Assembly: GCF_022024035.1 (NCBI RefSeq)
Contig: NZ_CP091787.1
Span: 2,760,001 to 2,824,000 of the forward strand
Length of the DNA: 64,000 bases
Direction: 5' to 3'
Source: Prevotella sp. E13-17
GTDB taxonomy: Bacteria > Bacteroidota > Bacteroidia > Bacteroidales > Bacteroidaceae
The translations under genes were made by a program, and so were the position numbers. Below are positions 1 through 9,197 of this stretch, piece by piece; position 1 is the first letter of the stretch; the number at the start of each line of letters is the position of its first letter. The notes below the pieces were generated by a model. The model ran no database searches. It was not told where the DNA came from and saw only the letters and a list, made by a program, of their open reading frames with translations.

Positions 1-350
1 TGCAACTTTCCAGATGCTTCTCCTCGTCATTCAAGTACCACACCGTGGTCCTACTACCCCGGCTATGCGTTGCCACACAACCGGTTTGGGCTCTTCCCCG
101 TTCGCTCGCCACTACTAGGGGAATCATTGTTTATTTTCTCTTCCTGCAGGTACTAAGATGTTTCAGTTCCCTGCGTTTGCCTCTGTACTCGTGTACAGAT
201 AACAGGCCTTCAGCCTGCTGGGTTGTCCCATTCGGAAATCCTCGGATCAAAGATTATTTGCATCTACCCGAGGCTTATCGCAGCTTATCACGTCCTTCAT
301 CGCCTCCGAGAGCCAAGGCATCCACCAGACGCCCTAACTTACTTTCGCCT
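1..350 (-). rRNA. 23S ribosomal RNA, 5' portion (truncated by window edge)
   Basis: Read on the minus strand, the segment ending near 350 begins with the conserved 23S 5' region (GTCTGGTGGATGCCTTGG, in the complement near 314-333). Only the first 350 or so nucleotides of the gene are present; the rest lies left of position 1. It is the last visible member of a 16S-tRNA-Ile-tRNA-Ala-23S operon. The exact mature 5' end is approximate. Peptides that can be read through this stretch are not genes. Confidence 0.95.
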
Positions 351-599
351 ATTATAAAGATTGAAAAATTGAAAGATTGAAAAATTGAATTCTTCAAATC
401 TTAAACTCTTCAATTCTCTATAGCTCATACCTTTAGCTGTATTGAGATTTAAAAATCTACTCAGTTCTGACTTAAAGTCTTTACTTACAGTCTTGTGTCA
501 CAATATGTCAAAGATCTCTTGAAGAAAATTGAAGAGCTAAAAAGTTGAAAGACTGAAGACTTCAATTCTTCCATTCTTTAATTCTTCCATTCTTCACAG

Positions 600-673
600 T
601 GGAGAATAACGGATTCGAACCGTTGACCCCCTGCTTGCAAAGCAGGTGCTCTAGCCAACTGAGCTAATCCCCC
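600..673 (-). tRNA. tRNA-Ala (anticodon TGC)
   Basis: The minus strand folds as a complete cloverleaf: a 7-bp acceptor stem with G-T wobbles, D arm TAGCTCAGTTGG, anticodon loop CTTTGCAAG with TGC, and T loop GTTCGAATC. It lies in the 16S-23S spacer, as in most Bacteroidales rRNA operons. CCA is not fully encoded. Confidence 0.97.
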
Positions 674-697
674 AATTTCAGAGTTTCATTTAGCTTG

Positions 698-771
698 TAG
701 TCCCAGGCAGACTTGAACTGCCGACCTCCACATTATCAGTGTGGCGCTCTAACCAACTGAGCTATAGGACT
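698..771 (-). tRNA. tRNA-Ile (anticodon GAT)
   Basis: The minus strand gives a full cloverleaf starting AGTCCTATAGCTCAG, with anticodon GAT in loop ACTGATAAT and T loop GTTCAAGTC. It is the first tRNA in the 16S-23S spacer, 24 bp upstream of tRNA-Ala in transcription order. Confidence 0.97.
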
Positions 772-883
772 GGCTTCAAGCTGTGGGCGCTACATCTGCG
801 CTCAGCTCATCTATTCTCTAGATATAAACAAAGTAAGTAGTAAGAAGCCTAGAGGTTAACTACGAACCTTTAAGACTTTCTTT

Positions 884-917
884 TGTTCAGGCCCCCATCC
901 CCCCTAACTTAGGGGGC
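884..917. repeat. Solo arm of a CCCCCTAACTTAGGGGG palindromic element inside the rRNA spacer
   Basis: The stretch GTTCAGGCCCCCATC followed by the near-palindrome CCCCTAACTTAGGGG is nearly identical to one arm of the intergenic elements at 12554-12676 and 31924-32047. It sits between the 16S 3' end and tRNA-Ile, so it is transcribed in the rRNA precursor. No opposing arm is visible here. Confidence 0.7.
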
Positions 918-939
918 AAAGGGAAGATAGTCATCTCCA

Positions 940-2470
<1,531 letters not shown>

Positions 2471-2732
2471 ATATGTTTGTATCTTTAGACTGAATCCCAA
2501 CCAACCTAAGCTGGAAAAGACCCATCTGTTATCTGTTTCAGAATGACTATCCAAAAAGTATCAAGTCTATCAACCTATATTATATATAGCATTGACGGTT
2601 CGTTTACTGTTACCCAAGTACCTCTCCATAAGGATTAGTACTCGCTTCTTGTACTACTTCTCTGTCTATGTAAATCTTTCAAAGAACTCTTTTTTGTTTT
2701 GCTTGTGAGGAGGTGTTCCTCGTAAGCGGATG

Positions 2733-2763
2733 CAAAGGTACGGCTTTTTTCGGAACCACCAAA
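2733..2763 (-). promoter_or_regulatory. Promoter of the rRNA operon
   Basis: The minus strand shows TACCTTTG (complement of 2733-2740) and TTTG (complement of 2760-2763) separated by 19 bases, the Bacteroidetes housekeeping -7/-33 pattern. It lies about 260 bp upstream of the 16S 5' end. The intervening leader (2471-2732) has no gene. Confidence 0.75.
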
Positions 2764-3077
2764 ACTTTTTCGAGAAAAATTTGAGAAATCATACAATTTT
2801 TATATTGGTCTTGATATATATCAATGTGGTGATTATACACTCTCCTTATATTATATATGCGCGCGAATGACGCCCCACCCTGAGCCGCCCGAGAATAAGA
2901 TGACTTTTACCTTGATTTTTCATCGAAATCGAAGTATGAAGCTACTCACGGGCCAAAAAGAAATAAAGAAACCTGGCATCAGACCCCAGATTCGTGCCTT
3001 CGCAACACAGAACAAAAAGGATGGCGGTGCGAAAGCACAGCTCTCGCAACCCAATACTCACGCTTTTGTAACTTTCG

Positions 3078-3231
3078 ACTTAAGTCAACAGATCTCACGA
3101 CTTAAGTCAACAGTTCTCACGACTTAAGTCGAAAGATCTCACGGCATAAGTCGTAAGATACCAAAGTACCACTATTGCATTGCAACAGTGGCGCTATAAA
3201 ACCGTAATAGTGGCCAAATAAGAAGAATAAG
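3078..3231. repeat. 22-bp-register array, 7 units (array 1)
   Basis: Cores start at 3078, 3100, 3122, 3144, 3166, 3188 and 3210, exactly 22 bp apart. The first three are ACTTAAG units with nearly identical spacers. The fourth is GCATAAG, and the last three switch to GTACCAC, GTGGCGC and GTGGCCA. The register is kept when the core changes. The preceding stretch 2770-3077 carries no gene that I can support. Confidence 0.75.
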
Positions 3232-3266
3232 TAGTGTTTTTGCCGATGAATAAGTTTTTCAATCTA

Positions 3267-3440
3267 TCATACGAAGCTATCCAATCGTTTCTTTATAGCC
3301 TCGAAATCAGTGTTCAAATCGAGAGTTCTGAACCTTTCATCGGTCAATTCCTTGCGCACCACAATACTCTTGATACGCTGATTGACCAACGCATTGGAAT
3401 AGAAGTTTCTTTTCTGCAAATAAAAAACCAGCACCTCGTT
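3267..3440 (-). pseudogene. Possible C-terminal gene remnant (unknown family)
   Basis: On the minus strand, a frame opened by a stop at 3441-3443 reads 57 codons ending in TGA at 3267-3269. It contains protein-like text such as NFYSNALVNQRIKSIVV followed by RKELTDERFRTLDLNTDFEA. There is no ATG, and the 5' part overlaps a perfect terminator hairpin, so this is at most the tail of a lost gene. I do not recognise the family. It could also be a chance open frame. Confidence 0.35.
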
Positions 3441-3453
3441 TCAAGATGCTGGT
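3422..3453 (-). terminator. Rho-independent terminator, minus strand
   Basis: ACCAGCA (3427-3433) pairs with TGCTGGT (3447-3453). Reading minus, the stem is followed by a T-rich run (complement of 3422-3427). It probably ends transcription arriving from the restriction-modification operon at 3690-6903. Confidence 0.65.
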
Positions 3454-3527
3454 TGTTATAGTGGGCGAAAATAAGGTTACTGATTATAGATAGTTTGAGG
3501 TTTTATGACGGAAGAAGTACGAAAAAG

Positions 3528-3559
3528 TTTGGAAGATAAGATAAATATACTTATCTTTG
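3528..3559 (+). promoter_or_regulatory. Promoter of a short non-coding transcript
   Basis: TTTG at 3528-3531 and TATCTTTG at 3552-3559 are separated by exactly 20 bases, a full match to the Bacteroidetes sigma pattern. No credible CDS follows; an intrinsic terminator does, about 65 bases after the expected start. Confidence 0.7.
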
Positions 3560-3565
3560 CAGTGC

Positions 3566-3660
3566 GAATGAGAGTTGCATATAGGCGCGATTACATCAAG
3601 CTCCGCAACCGTTCCTTATATACAAAGCCGTTGGTCGAGCACCTGCGGCTTTCGTTTTTA
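3566..3660 (+). ncRNA. Candidate small RNA of about 95 nt
   Basis: The unit is bounded by a strong promoter (3528-3559) and a strong intrinsic terminator (3624-3660). The start is inferred as about 6 bases after the -7 box. The transcript is short and lacks a convincing reading frame. It lies tail to tail with the Mrr-like nuclease gene (ends at 3690), so read-through would be antisense to the end of that gene. I recognise no known RNA family. Confidence 0.55.
3624..3660 (+). terminator. Rho-independent terminator of the small RNA
   Basis: AAAGCCG (3624-3630) pairs with CGGCTTT (3646-3652), with an inner GGT/ACC pairing in the loop, followed by TTTTT at 3655-3659. Confidence 0.8.
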
Positions 3661-3689
3661 ATAATTGAAACATGTACCAGGTACCTGTT

Positions 3690-4589
3690 TTATTCATTAT
3701 TACCCAAGAACGCGATGCGCTTCAGAGGCAACAAATTCTTGTCATCGTCAGACATTTTATCGTAGTACTCTTGCCACATGTCAATGAAGTCATTACCGTC
3801 AATCAAGCGAATGAACTCTCGTGAACTGGTGCTAGTATTACGAGCGTCAGGCGAGAAGGTGCCACTGGTCACAAAGAGAGCAATATCACCAGTACGCAGT
3901 ACGCCCAAGAGTGCTCGTATATCTGAAGCCCCAATTGCGGTCTCAGGCTTATGCTTTACCTGAACCTTGATACGAGGAGTCTGTGCCCCCAGCGGATCCA
4001 CATAAGCTATGATATCGATACCACCATCTTTGCCCTTGGGAGCAATGAAAGGAGTATGATAGCCCATAGCCCGAAGTAGAGCAGCAACCATATCCTGAAA
4101 CTCATAAGGACTCTTCGATACTATGAATTGCCGTATTCCTTCACGAGCGTCCGATTCCAGCAAATCAAGATTCATGCCATTGTCCTTTTCGGCAGTCTCA
4201 TCGTCTGGTTCTGTTTCAGGCTTTTCTTCTTTGGGATTCAGTCGTCGCCATTCATGATATGCATCATTGGCTATGTTCATCACCGCTTCAGGTGTCTTCT
4301 TCAAAGCTGCCTCACCTTCTGGTGTCAAATACCAATTACCATTCTTCTTCACGATGAAGCCTGCTTTCTGATAGTCAATGGAGTAGAACTGGAAGCTGTT
4401 CGTCCAACGAATATACTTCATTTTTCCTGCTGGTTCCTTTTCCCAATCCGTCAGTTCTACGTTTTCATTCACAAATGGATAGAGTTCCTTAGCGGGCATA
4501 CTACCACCACGGCGACTCATTTCCTTCATTACTGCGTATAGCGTCTTGGTAGCACAGGCTTTCGTCCTGCTGAATTTTTCTTTTGTCAT
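3690..4589 (-). CDS. Mrr-like restriction endonuclease
   Basis: A 299-residue protein. Residues 1-100 look like a winged-helix Mrr N-terminal region (ELYPFVNENVELTDWE, then YLTPEGEAAL). Residues about 155-280 form an Mrr_cat PD-(D/E)xK nuclease fold: FQDMVAALLRAMGY, GKDGGIDIIAYVDPLG, then KVQVKH supplies the expected D and QxK catalytic residues. Mrr-type enzymes cut modified or specific DNA. It is the last gene of a minus-strand operon, 11 bp after the DUF262-HNH gene and downstream of an adenine methyltransferase. It could be the type II cutter matched to that methyltransferase or a type IV enzyme; sequence alone cannot decide. Confidence 0.85.
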   Translation of the reverse strand: MTKEKFSRTKACATKTLYAVMKEMSRRGGSMPAKELYPFVNENVELTDWEKEPAGKMKYIRWTNSFQFYSIDYQKAGFIVKKNGNWYLTPEGEAALKKTPEAVMNIANDAYHEWRRLNPKEEKPETEPDDETAEKDNGMNLDLLESDAREGIRQFIVSKSPYEFQDMVAALLRAMGYHTPFIAPKGKDGGIDIIAYVDPLGAQTPRIKVQVKHKPETAIGASDIRALLGVLRTGDIALFVTSGTFSPDARNTSTSSREFIRLIDGNDFIDMWQEYYDKMSDDDKNLLPLKRIAFLGNNE

Positions 4590-4600
4590 ATCTCGTTGTT

Positions 4601-5776
4601 TTATCTATTCCCTTTTGCTCTGTTATGCGTCTTGCAAAGCATTTGGCAGTTTTCGATAGAAGTGCTACCACCATTGCTCCAAGCCGTCACATGGTCGGCA
4701 TCCATTTCTGTTATCTTATAGATCTTGGTGCGCACATTCTCATGTCCCTTTGCACATTCAGGACAGTTGCTGATGCCTTTCTCACGCGCTTCGTTTGTTT
4801 GACGTGCATAGACTGTTTTCTTCACGCTATCCTCAAAGACGCGTATATTTAGCAGACTATTCTCTATCTCACCGCCAAGCAGATATTCAAAAATACCACG
4901 TTTATTGGTCACGGCCTCGTCGGCATATAGCTCATTTACTCGTTGCTGCAAATGTGAAGGATTATAAGAATTGGCATGATATTTCTCATAAAACGCTCCC
5001 CATTCCAATCCTCTCATTTCACTCTTTGGCTCACCAAACAGAGTCTTTGCCCATTCAATTACGGTATCGAAATAGGTTTTCAGTTCTTCTATGCTATCCT
5101 CATTACGATGCTGACTCATGTAGCCGCCAACGTTTTCTTCTCCTTTTGCCACCCATACAAGCGCCTCATGAAGTATTTCCTGGCGATTAGCGTTCCCCTT
5201 AACATAACAGCTCCACTTTTGCAGTTGCGGATGGCGCGAGTTGCTGAAGGTTTCCTTTGCTTTTGTAACGAATGGTCCTGAATAGGTGGCATTCAGCAGT
5301 TCCTGCTTGTTTAGTGGCACACCAGCTATGTTGATAGTCTCAAACCATTCCTTTATTTCCTTCTCTGTACCATTACAGATGTAGATAAGGAGTTTATAGT
5401 TGAGTATTTTCTCTTGTTCTTCAGGGTTAAGTCCAGTGAAGTATTGCTCCATGCCAAACTTATCCTTTATAGCAAACTTTCCAGTAACAAATCTACCTAT
5501 ACTTGTAATACGCTGTTGCCCGTCAAGTATCTCATAGCGTCCAAATTCTGGTTCATTAAAATATATCAGTCCAATTGGATAGTCCTTCAGCATGCTTTCT
5601 ATGACAGCAACTTCTTTCTTTCCGTCATTTTCAGCATATAGGTAATTGCGCTGATACTCTGGCTGAATAGTCAGTTTTCCAGACCATCCGAACAGGCCTT
5701 TGCCTTCTAATTGATTATATACAAAGCCCTCACATATTTCTTTGACCGTAAGGTCGGTCATCAATGTCGTTTGCAT
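4601..5776 (-). CDS. DUF262 and HNH nuclease protein
   Basis: A 391-residue protein. The N-terminal half is DUF262, a ParB-like NTP-binding fold with the diagnostic YEILDGQQR motif, preceded by [11 protein letters not shown]. The C-terminus is a zinc-type HNH nuclease: NCPECAKGH, then [14 protein letters not shown] and [14 protein letters not shown]262 combined with a nuclease domain is known from GmrSD-type and BrxU-type modification-dependent restriction; here the partner is HNH, not DUF1524. It lies 2 bp after the methyltransferase gene and 11 bp before the Mrr-like gene, so the three are surely co-transcribed. A defence role is inferred from domains and context. Confidence 0.85.
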   Translation of the reverse strand: MQTTLMTDLTVKEICEGFVYNQLEGKGLFGWSGKLTIQPEYQRNYLYAENDGKKEVAVIESMLKDYPIGLIYFNEPEFGRYEILDGQQRITSIGRFVTGKFAIKDKFGMEQYFTGLNPEEQEKILNYKLLIYICNGTEKEIKEWFETINIAGVPLNKQELLNATYSGPFVTKAKETFSNSRHPQLQKWSCYVKGNANRQEILHEALVWVAKGEENVGGYMSQHRNEDSIEELKTYFDTVIEWAKTLFGEPKSEMRGLEWGAFYEKYHANSYNPSHLQQRVNELYADEAVTNKRGIFEYLLGGEIENSLLNIRVFEDSVKKTVYARQTNEAREKGISNCPECAKGHENVRTKIYKITEMDADHVTAWSNGGSTSIENCQMLCKTHNRAKGNR

Positions 5777-5778
5777 AG

Positions 5779-6903
5779 CTATTGTTTTTTGCGGATTATA
5801 ATTCTACCAAAAGGCTTTTGCGGATAGCCGTTTTCATCAATATAATAAGGCTGACCATCTCGCAGACTTTTGTTTAATTTTCTCAATTCACGAGGATATG
5901 GCTTAAAGCCAAGTTCTTTACCAGAATCCCCCTCAGCGTTACCAATAATTTCAAACTGGTCTGGACAGTATTTATCTAGGAATGTTCGTGGAACTCCCAT
6001 TAATCCATCATAGTCAGATGGAATTGCATCAGTGTAAGGAACATCGATTGCATCATAATTCTCATAATGGACATAGCCTTTACCTTTGATTTCTTTATGC
6101 TTTGAATAAAGGATATTATCCTCCATCGTCATTAAAGGAAGTGGTTCATGGCGTCGACCATGATCGATGTTGGTATACCAGCAACAATTGCGAAATTTTA
6201 CGAGATTCGTCTTTGCATCATAAACACCTTCCACATATTCTTTTGATGCCGTCTCTGGAATTCCAAAGAAAGCATTTCCTGCATTAAAGCCATTTCCTAA
6301 CCAAATCTTATTCGTTTTAATTAAAGGGAAAATCTCTTTATATGCTACCGCATTCATATTTCCGATGCACACAAATAATTTCCTAGATTCTATTACCCAC
6401 ATCATAAATTCTCGAAATAAAGAGAAAGGTGGATTAGTCACAATGATGTCGGCTTCATCTCGTAACGTCCTTACCTCATCACTACGGAAGTCGCCATCGC
6501 CTTCAAGATAATTCCAATGCAAGTCATTAATATTGAAACGTCCATCATTATTAATATCTTCATCAAGTACAAATATCTTTCCATTTGTCCGGCTCTTGTC
6601 CGCATCATAATAGGGACTATCAGTTTCAAAAAGTGTCGGTTGCCAGTCCTTTATCTTCTTCGATTCAACAGCATAGCTTGTACTGATAAGCTTTTTTATG
6701 CCAAATGTCTCAAAATTCTGTGCAAAGAACTTGGTAAAGTTACTCCATTCTGGATCGTCGCAAGGTAATAGCACTGTCTTACCACGAAATACATCTGGGT
6801 TGTATTCCAGGTAAGCATTTATTTCTTTCTGAATATCTGCATATTGTGTATAGAACTCATCGTTCTTTGCCGTCTTTGCATTTGCAAGGTTCGTATTTGC
6901 CAT
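5779..6903 (-). CDS. EcoRI-family adenine-specific DNA methyltransferase
   Basis: A 374-residue protein resembling the M.EcoRI family. The N-terminus [16 protein letters not shown] is typical of this family. [13 protein letters not shown] is the SAM-binding segment and [14 protein letters not shown] carries the catalytic NPPF of N6-adenine methyltransferases. It would methylate a short DNA site and protect host DNA. It is the first gene of the operon, but no EcoRI-like endonuclease follows; instead come a DUF262-HNH protein and an Mrr-like nuclease. A 10-bp inverted repeat lies directly upstream of its ATG (6909-6945) and may control expression. Confidence 0.88.
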   Translation of the reverse strand: MANTNLANAKTAKNDEFYTQYADIQKEINAYLEYNPDVFRGKTVLLPCDDPEWSNFTKFFAQNFETFGIKKLISTSYAVESKKIKDWQPTLFETDSPYYDADKSRTNGKIFVLDEDINNDGRFNINDLHWNYLEGDGDFRSDEVRTLRDEADIIVTNPPFSLFREFMMWVIESRKLFVCIGNMNAVAYKEIFPLIKTNKIWLGNGFNAGNAFFGIPETASKEYVEGVYDAKTNLVKFRNCCWYTNIDHGRRHEPLPLMTMEDNILYSKHKEIKGKGYVHYENYDAIDVPYTDAIPSDYDGLMGVPRTFLDKYCPDQFEIIGNAEGDSGKELGFKPYPRELRKLNKSLRDGQPYYIDENGYPQKPFGRIIIRKKQ

Positions 6904-6908
6904 GATTC

Positions 6909-6945
6909 GATTGATAGTTTTAAGTCATAGCATTGACTATCAATC
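6909..6945. promoter_or_regulatory. 10-bp inverted repeat upstream of the methyltransferase start
   Basis: GATTGATAGT (6909-6918) and ACTATCAATC (6936-6945) are perfect inverted copies with a 17-bp spacer. They end 6 bp before the methyltransferase start codon. A second hairpin, ATCACGCC/GGCGTGAT (6943-6950 and 6964-6971), overlaps the upstream arm by 3 bases. Placement suggests an operator or an RNA hairpin controlling the methyltransferase, but no controller gene is adjacent. Confidence 0.55.
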
Positions 6946-6963
6946 ACGCCAAGACGCAAAAAA

Positions 6964-7213
6964 GGCGTGATGCACCTTATTGCGTTCAGCTTCGAGGCAG
7001 CCTCGGAATGGAAACCCCGGCAGTCTTACAAGTATGCACCACACCTAAGTGTCAGTGCATTCGTATTTATAAGACTACACAAGATGTTCCACACAGAAAC
7101 ACCTCACCACGTATTATCTCGTTGCGTTTTTATTTCCAAGAAGTTTCCGAGGCTTTTGGCTGAACGCGAAATAATAGCGAATGCTTTTTGAAAGTTCGGA
7201 TTTCTCCCCGAAC
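6964..7213 (-). ncRNA. Candidate structured RNA of about 250 nt upstream of the restriction-modification operon
   Basis: Nested long-range pairings are visible. GCGTTCAGC (6982-6990) pairs with GCTGAACGC (7159-7167). GCCTCGGAA (7000-7008) pairs with TTCCGAGGC (7145-7153). AGTCTTA (7022-7028) pairs with TAAGACT (7070-7076), and ATGCAC (7034-7039) with GTGCAT (7055-7060). A promoter-like TACTTTTG on the minus strand (complement of 7220-7227), a 5' hairpin GTTCGG/CCGAAC (7194-7213) and a run of six T after a weak stem near 6959-6976 suggest minus-strand transcription. The rod with a large internal bubble recalls 6S RNA, but I cannot assign a family. No credible peptide is encoded. Confidence 0.55.
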
Positions 7214-7219
7214 TATCTG

Positions 7220-7227
7220 CAAAAGTA
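7220..7227 (-). promoter_or_regulatory. Promoter -7 box for the structured RNA / restriction-modification leader
   Basis: The minus strand reads TACTTTTG followed by C, matching TAnnTTTG. A TTTG on the minus strand lies at 7253-7256, with a spacing of 25, longer than the usual 19-21, so the -33 assignment is weak. Confidence 0.45.
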
Positions 7228-7301
7228 CAAATTATATTTGAAATTTAGGATTCAAAAGAGAAAAAAAATAAAAAAAGAATGTATCTCCTCCAAAACTATC
7301 C

Positions 7302-7409
7302 TTATACAACAACCGCTGTTAATTCTCTACCAATTTTGCGAATTGCCTTCAGAATACGTTTCATCTGATTTGGTCGCGCTTTCTTTAGACCATTTGCGTA
7401 TTGTGAAAT
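7302..7409 (-). pseudogene. Remnant of a small XRE/HTH regulator
   Basis: A 35-codon open stretch on the minus strand reads ISQYANGLKKARPNQMKRIL then KAIRKIGRELTAVVV and a stop at 7302-7304. This is the C-terminal half of the small helix-turn-helix proteins common in Bacteroidales: recognition helix, linker and an IHKIGQEL-like tail. A stop codon (7410-7412) directly precedes it and the helix-turn-helix N-terminus is missing in all frames, so it is a truncated relic. It shows that this accessory region has lost genes. Family assignment rests on the motif only. Confidence 0.5.
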
Positions 7410-7439
7410 TTAGTAACCAAACTTTAAACAGATTACATT

Positions 7440-7922
7440 ATGGGAGGTAACGGAGCATATGATAAATATCGTAGCTACTCACTAGACATTTATCAAAAAG
7501 ACAGATTTAAAGAAGTCGCAATGATTGGAAGCAATAAAGTTATAACGACTTCCGTTTATAATAACACAAGCATTCCTATGAATAGCTTCAATTCAAAGAT
7601 GTATTATGTTACATCACCAAAAGATCTGACCAAAATAGTTGCTATCGCATTCTATAGCGGACGGACTCATAAAATAGTTAAGTCCATCGACCTGGTTTAT
7701 GACAAGTCTGATAACCTCGTTCCATTTAAAGTGGTGAAGCGAAAAGGCAAGATTCACAAAGTGGGTACACATACACACAATTGGAATGGAAATAAAGAAA
7801 AAGGAGAGGCGAAAAGAAAAGCCCATGATAAGAATAATTTCTTTGAACCTTCGAAAACTGATATGAAGTTTATCAAGAAGGCACTAAAGTACAATCAAGA
7901 GCATAAAAAAAATAAATTATGA
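7440..7922 (+). CDS. Hypothetical protein, first gene of a two-gene operon
   Basis: A 160-residue, very basic protein without signal peptide or membrane segment. The middle carries GTHTHNWNG, a histidine-rich motif, and the C-terminus is lysine-rich (NQEHKKNKL). I do not recognise a family. Its stop codon overlaps the start of the next gene by 4 bp (ATGA), so the two are translationally coupled. The codon use is AT-rich like the rest of this accessory region and unlike the GC-richer housekeeping genes after 8395. A mobile-element or defence origin is plausible but not shown. Confidence 0.65.
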   Translation: MGGNGAYDKYRSYSLDIYQKDRFKEVAMIGSNKVITTSVYNNTSIPMNSFNSKMYYVTSPKDLTKIVAIAFYSGRTHKIVKSIDLVYDKSDNLVPFKVVKRKGKIHKVGTHTHNWNGNKEKGEAKRKAHDKNNFFEPSKTDMKFIKKALKYNQEHKKNKL

Positions 7923-8347
7923 TACGTAGAATATTAAAAAAGGACTTTTGGTGCCCTACGTTATGGAACGATGACACCAATTTGTATGAGGATCAACTGG
8001 GGTGGAATGATGCAAACCGATCGGATGCACATGCTCACGACTCATATAACATCTTGAAATGTTATCTGGATCGATTTGGATTTGACTTGGCACTATATCT
8101 GGTTGAAAAAGATGAGTTCTACTACATTGAAAACACTCAGCATAACGAAGTATTGAAACTCAAGAATCGAGATGACTGGGACGGTAAATACATCTTTGAA
8201 AGAGTAGAGTTCTCACATAGTCCAGAGCCAGAGCCTGATGTGATATATGAATATAAAGATAGCCGTGACCTTTGGAACAATCTGAAGATACACGAACTAT
8301 CTTTAAAAGAAGTCATTGAAAAATCTGTCGTTCTAATAATGCACTAA
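7919..8347 (+). CDS. Hypothetical protein, second gene of the operon
   Basis: A 142-residue acidic protein (for example SHSPEPEPDVIYEYKDSRD) with no signal peptide. It overlaps the upstream basic protein by 4 bp. A basic/acidic pair with coupled translation is a pattern seen in toxin-antitoxin and effector-immunity pairs, but also in ordinary operons. No family recognised. It converges on the GSCFA gene 48 bp further. Confidence 0.65.
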   Translation: MIRRILKKDFWCPTLWNDDTNLYEDQLGWNDANRSDAHAHDSYNILKCYLDRFGFDLALYLVEKDEFYYIENTQHNEVLKLKNRDDWDGKYIFERVEFSHSPEPEPDVIYEYKDSRDLWNNLKIHELSLKEVIEKSVVLIMH

Positions 8348-8394
8348 ACCTACTCTGCGCATTAGATAGGTCAGTTAACTCAAAAAGATAATTA

Positions 8395-9195
8395 TTAGAG
8401 AACCTTATGATAGCGTGCCAACAAGTCTTTCTCTTGTTGGTGCGTTTTTTCTATAAACTCGCGATAGGTATCGCTTTCTGGATGGAAAGGTCGATGACCT
8501 AAGGCCTCTTTGATGGGCTTCCATTCTTTCAGAAACTGCTTGGCGCTGTCGCTGAACAGCGTTTCTACCAGCTTCTCCCAGATATATTCTACGGCCTGTG
8601 TCGATGGATGAATCATATCGGGTTGATAGAAACGGTAGTCGCGCAACTCGTCGAGGACGATCTCGTAGGCGGGGAAATAGAAGGCGACACCGGGATTGCG
8701 AGCCACCAACTCGTGGACCGCCAACAACAATGTGGCCTTAGACAACTGGCTCTCGTGGAAGCCGTACTTCTGATAACGGATAGGACTGACGGTGAGAACA
8801 ACCTGAACGTCTGAACGTCTGGCGGAAAGCTCATCGACCACCTGTTGCAAGGCATCAACGCACTGCTGCACAGACAGTTCCTCTTCCTGGAAAAGACGCT
8901 GCGGACGCTTCTGACAGTTATCAACAATCTCGCCCGTTTCCTTCAGGCGATAGACGTGGTTGGTGCCCAACGTCAGAAACGCCACACGCGGTTTGGCGTC
9001 GGTTCGCATGACGGTGTGAAGCACCGATACGGGGTTGTACATCACACCGTAGGGATTGACAACGACCGGAAAGCGCTCCTCCTTGAAACGACTGCCGATG
9101 CTGTCAGCAAAGCAAGAGCCCACGAAGAGAATCTCTTCGAGGGGCTCAATGCTGAATGGATAGCTGGGAATATGAACCTTGGTTCTGAATTCCAT
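8395..9195 (-). CDS. GSCFA domain protein
   Basis: The 266-residue protein shows the family signature FVGSCFADSIGSRF near the N-terminus, LTLGTNHVY in the middle, VSPIRYQKYG and FYFPAYEIVLDELRDYRFY then DMIHPS. GSCFA proteins have an SGNH-hydrolase-like fold; their substrate is unknown. It is about 50 residues shorter than I would expect for the family, the gap falling between VLHTVMRT and the LTLGT strand. It lies 2 bp downstream of the YfhO-like gene and is surely co-transcribed with it. Confidence 0.85.
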   Translation of the reverse strand: MEFRTKVHIPSYPFSIEPLEEILFVGSCFADSIGSRFKEERFPVVVNPYGVMYNPVSVLHTVMRTDAKPRVAFLTLGTNHVYRLKETGEIVDNCQKRPQRLFQEEELSVQQCVDALQQVVDELSARRSDVQVVLTVSPIRYQKYGFHESQLSKATLLLAVHELVARNPGVAFYFPAYEIVLDELRDYRFYQPDMIHPSTQAVEYIWEKLVETLFSDSAKQFLKEWKPIKEALGHRPFHPESDTYREFIEKTHQQEKDLLARYHKVL

Positions 9196-9197
9196 AT

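Noticed and set aside
2867..3127. An 86-codon open frame
   Set aside because: Its end runs into the 22-bp array, it has no signal or domain, and no promoter precedes it closely.
3505..3765. An 86-codon open frame on the plus strand
   Set aside because: It starts before the promoter at 3528-3559 and crosses the terminator at 3624-3660 and the end of the Mrr-like gene; the small RNA explains the signals better.
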